Part shown: in pieces, positions 23,910-26,233 of the stretch | Numbering within the stretch: position 1 is the first letter of the stretch | Layout of the letters: each line of letters starts with the position of its first letter | Source of the DNA: JACCXJ01 sp052387115 | GTDB lineage: Bacteria > Pseudomonadota > Gammaproteobacteria > JACCXJ01 | NCBI GenBank assembly: GCA_052387115.1 | Contig: JBQTJM010000080.1 | Location: 1 to 26,233, forward strand | Direction: 5' to 3' | Length of the DNA: 26,233 nt | Made by a program: the position numbers and the translations under genes | Notes under the pieces: generated by a model | What the model saw: only the letters and a program-made list of their open reading frames with translations | Database searches by the model: none | Told to the model about the DNA's origin: nothing

Positions 23910-25208
23910 ATGCGCTGGCACATCCGCGGCGGACGGGCCATCGACCCCGCGCAGGGGCTCGACCGCATCACCGATCTCTATTTCGCGGCGGGCCGCGTGC
24001 TGTCCGTGGATACGCCACCACTGGAATTCGGCGATGGTCGCGGCAATGTGCGCGAGGTCGATGCCCGGGGTCTGGTCGTGTGCCCGGGATTCGTGGACCT
24101 GTGCGCGCGTCTGCGCGAGCCGGGCAGCGAGCACAAGGCCACCATCCTGACCGAGACGCGCGCGGCGGCTCGCGCCGGGATCACCACGCTGTGCTGCCCG
24201 CCGGACACCCATCCGGTCATCGACACCCCCGCGGTCGCGGAGTTGGTCCACCGCCGCGCAGAAGACAGTGGTCAGGCCCGGGTTGTGTGTCTCGGGGCCC
24301 TGACCGCCGGGCTCGCGGGCCGCCAGCTCGCCGAGATGTTCCACTTGAAGGCGATCGGCTGCGTTGGGGTGAGCAACGCGATGAACGCCGTCGGCGACAC
24401 CGAGGTCCTGCGCCGGGCCTTCGAATACGCCGCGACCGCCGAGCTCACGGTGTTCCTGCACGCCGAGGATCCCTGGCTCGGGCGCGGTTGCATGCACGAG
24501 GGCCCGGTCGCGACCCGCCTCGGGCTACCCGGGATCCCGGAGACCGCCGAGACCGTGGCCCTGTCGCGCGATCTGCTCTTGATCGAGCAGACCGGGGTGC
24601 GCGCCCACTTCTGCCGCCTCTCCAGCGCCCGAGCCGTGGCCCTGGTGCGCGCCGCGCAGGACGCCGGCCTGCCGATCACGGCCGATGTCGCTGCCCACCA
24701 GTTGCACCTCACCGACATCGATGTCGGCTACTACGACAGCCTCTGCCATGTCCGCCCGCCGCTGCGCAGCCTACGCGATCGCGAGGGCTTGCGGGAAGGC
24801 GTGGGCGACGGGGTGATCGGCGTGATCTGTTCGGATCACCAGCCCCACGAGCGCGACGCCAAGACCGCGCCCTTCGAGGCCACCGAGCCCGGGATCTCGG
24901 CCCTCGAGACCCTCCTGCCCTTGACGCTCGCGCTGGTCGGCGACGAGCTGATGACGCTCCCCCAGGCCATCGCCGCGCTGTCTCTTCGGCCCGCCCGGAT
25001 CCTCGGGATCGAGGCGGGCAGCCTCGCCCCGGGGATGCCGGCCGATGTGTGCGTCTTCGATCCGCAAGCCGATTGGACCTTGACCAAAGACGCCCTGGCG
25101 AGCGCGGGCAAGAACACCCCGTTCCTGGGCTGGCAACTGCGCGGCAGGGTGACCCACACCTTCGTCTCGGGCCGACTGGTGTTTGACGACGGCGCGGCGA
25201 CCCGGTGA
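23910..25208 (+). CDS. pyrC': Dihydroorotase-like protein lacking zinc ligands (PyrC', ATCase partner)
   Basis: This 432-residue amidohydrolase-fold protein is homologous to type I dihydroorotase. Active enzymes carry HxH in GFVDLHVHLREPG; here the segment reads GFVDLCARLREPG, so both zinc histidines are replaced (C65, R67). Other landmarks remain: LREPGSEHKATILTETRAAARAGITT, HAED, RPPLRS, ICSDHQPHERDAKTAPFEATEPGISALETLLPL. Such zinc-less proteins (PyrC', sometimes pyrX) are structural partners that PyrB needs for activity in Pseudomonas, and a true PyrC must be encoded elsewhere. The start lies one base after pyrB, and the stop overlaps the next gene by 4 bp (GTGA), supporting co-production. 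Lack of catalysis is inferred from the missing ligands. Confidence 0.9.
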   Translation: MRWHIRGGRAIDPAQGLDRITDLYFAAGRVLSVDTPPLEFGDGRGNVREVDARGLVVCPGFVDLCARLREPGSEHKATILTETRAAARAGITTLCCPPDTHPVIDTPAVAELVHRRAEDSGQARVVCLGALTAGLAGRQLAEMFHLKAIGCVGVSNAMNAVGDTEVLRRAFEYAATAELTVFLHAEDPWLGRGCMHEGPVATRLGLPGIPETAETVALSRDLLLIEQTGVRAHFCRLSSARAVALVRAAQDAGLPITADVAAHQLHLTDIDVGYYDSLCHVRPPLRSLRDREGLREGVGDGVIGVICSDHQPHERDAKTAPFEATEPGISALETLLPLTLALVGDELMTLPQAIAALSLRPARILGIEAGSLAPGMPADVCVFDPQADWTLTKDALASAGKNTPFLGWQLRGRVTHTFVSGRLVFDDGAATR

Positions 25209-26098
25209 GCCCGCCCGCGACGCGTGGGACCGTCTTCGTCGAGGACGCCCTGGTCCTTGCCCACGACCCCCATCCCGGCGAGCAGCGCGTGCTGCGGTTC
25301 CGCGCCCCCGAGATCGCCGCCCGCGCCCGGCCGGGCAGCTTCGTACATATCCAGTGTGACGCGACGCTCCCCATGCGTCGGCCCATGTCCATCATGCACG
25401 CCGACGCGCGCGCCGGGACGCTCGACATCCTGTACAAGGTCCACGGCCTCGGCACCCGATTGCTGGCCGCGCAGGCAAGCGGCCGGCGCGTGAACCTCAT
25501 GGGGCCGATCGGTGTGCCGTTCCGCCTAACCGGCTACCGGCCGAGACCGCTCCTCATCGGCGGGGGCGTCGGGATCCCGCCGATGGTGTTCCTCGCCCTG
25601 CACCTGCGGCGTACCGCCAAGGGCGCCTCGCCCTTGGTCCTCATGGGCTCCGAGGTGCCGTTCCCGTTCCGGCCCCGGCCCTCGCAGATCCTGGTGCCCG
25701 GGGTGCCGGCGCCGGTCATCGCCGCCATGCCGCTCATGGAGGACCATGGGATCGCGAGTCGGCTGGCGAGCCTGCGCGACTTTCCGGGCTGCTTCGAGGG
25801 CTATGTCACCGATCTGGCCCGCGGCTGGCTAGATCACCAGGGGCTCGATCACCAGGGTAGCGCCGTGCGCGCCGAGGTCGAGGTGTTCGCCTGCGGTCCC
25901 ACGCCCATGTTGAAGGCCGTGATCGCGCTGTGCCGCGAATACCGTATCCCCGGTCAGATCTCGGTCGAGGAGTTCATGGCCTGCGCGCTCGGCGGCTGCG
26001 CCGGCTGCACCGTGCGCGTAGAGACCGACGCGGGGCCGGCCATGAAACGGGTGTGCGTGGATGGGCCGGTGTTCGATGCGGAGCGCGTAGGTCTATGA
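25205..26098 (+). CDS. pyrK: PyrK-like dihydroorotate dehydrogenase electron-transfer subunit (FAD, NAD, 2Fe-2S)
   Basis: This 297-residue ferredoxin-NADP reductase-type protein has an N-terminal FAD-binding barrel with RRPMSI (58-63), an NAD-binding domain with IGGGVGIPPMVFL (118-130) and FACGPTPMLKAV (228-239), and a C-terminal [2Fe-2S] site: FMACALGGCAGCTV and RVCVDGPVF, with Cys 260, 265, 268 and 284 in the PyrK pattern. PyrK passes electrons from PyrD (class 1B) to NAD+ in dihydroorotate oxidation. Gammaproteobacteria commonly use quinone-linked PyrD (class 2), so a PyrK-like subunit fused into the pyrB-pyrC' operon is notable; no pyrD gene is in the window. An internal LDHQG duplication (209-218) lies in a loop. 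GTG 25205 overlaps the pyrC' stop. The name is by family; the partner is unknown. Confidence 0.82.
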   Translation: MSPPATRGTVFVEDALVLAHDPHPGEQRVLRFRAPEIAARARPGSFVHIQCDATLPMRRPMSIMHADARAGTLDILYKVHGLGTRLLAAQASGRRVNLMGPIGVPFRLTGYRPRPLLIGGGVGIPPMVFLALHLRRTAKGASPLVLMGSEVPFPFRPRPSQILVPGVPAPVIAAMPLMEDHGIASRLASLRDFPGCFEGYVTDLARGWLDHQGLDHQGSAVRAEVEVFACGPTPMLKAVIALCREYRIPGQISVEEFMACALGGCAGCTVRVETDAGPAMKRVCVDGPVFDAERVGL

Positions 26099-26120
26099 TA
26101 CGACCCGAATAGATCCCATC

Positions 26121-26233
26121 GTGAACACCTGCTTTCGCTATTGCATCTCGGGGCGGGTCCAGGGCGTCTACTTCCGCGCCACGACCCGCGAGCGGGCCCT
26201 GGCCCTCGGCCTCACCGGCTGGGTACGGAACAC
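26121..26233 (+). CDS. acyP: Acylphosphatase, N-terminal part (cut by window edge)
   Basis: From GTG 26121 the frame encodes CFRYCISGRVQGVYFRATTRERALALGLTGWVRN, the acylphosphatase signature: the phosphate-binding loop GRVQGVYFR with catalytic Arg, followed by the helix and GWVRN with the catalytic Asn. The enzyme hydrolyses acyl phosphates such as carbamoyl and acetyl phosphate. It begins 22 bases after the PyrK-like gene and continues beyond the window. An in-frame TAG shortly upstream makes this GTG the first usable start. Confidence 0.88.
   Translation, partial: MNTCFRYCISGRVQGVYFRATTRERALALGLTGWVRN

Overview
This 26.2 kb window is high-GC (mostly about 65-70 %), densely coded chromosomal DNA. 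The gene orders ribB(A)-ribH-nusB-thiL, yibN-secB-gpsA, gpmI-ctpA and gshB-tonB-yqgE-ruvX-pyrR-pyrB-pyrC' are those of Gammaproteobacteria, with a Pseudomonas/Chromatiales-like arrangement. This is inferred from synteny and protein motifs. I cannot name the genus.

Layout. (1) 1-221: the 5' end of a type IV pilin-like/GspI-like gene, minus strand. (2) 424-4627: two tandem, closely related Ser/Thr protein kinase genes on the minus strand, separated by a plus-strand coiled-coil gene (DUF1640-like). The second kinase carries a 2-bp frameshift. Its C-terminal third is AT-rich and macro-domain-like instead of the transmembrane/proline-rich tail of copy 1. (3) 4885-6393: an aldehyde dehydrogenase behind a plausible sigma-70 promoter, followed by palindromic repeats. 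(4) 6680-9834: riboflavin/transcription/thiamine cluster ribB(A)-ribH-nusB-thiL; the GTP cyclohydrolase II half of RibBA has lost its zinc ligands. (5) 9947-10597: an intact HigA-like antitoxin downstream of a decayed RelE/HigB-type toxin. (6) 10605-12400: repeat-rich spacer, an NmrA-type NAD(P)-binding protein and a small CxxC protein. (7) 12406-16327 (minus): gpmI, ctpA and a DJ-1/PfpI protein, with a MITE-like element between gpmI and ctpA. (8) 16704-18712 (plus): rhodanese yibN, secB, gpsA. (9) 18787-22321: gshB, a TonB-family protein, yqgE, ruvX. (10) 22345-26098: pyrimidine cluster pyrR, pyrB, a zinc-ligand-less pyrC' and a PyrK-like ferredoxin-reductase-type subunit, with tight or overlapping junctions. 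(11) 26121-end: the start of an acylphosphatase gene.

Most of the window is conserved housekeeping: riboflavin and pyrimidine synthesis, glutathione, protein export, phospholipid precursor, glycolysis. The accessory signal is concentrated in the kinase pair, the toxin remnant and several families of short inverted-repeat elements in intergenic DNA. The strongest candidates for something unusual are the kinase/macro-like chimera and the PyrK-like subunit attached to a PyrB-PyrC' operon. I saw no tRNA, rRNA, CRISPR array, insertion-sequence transposase or recognisable riboswitch.
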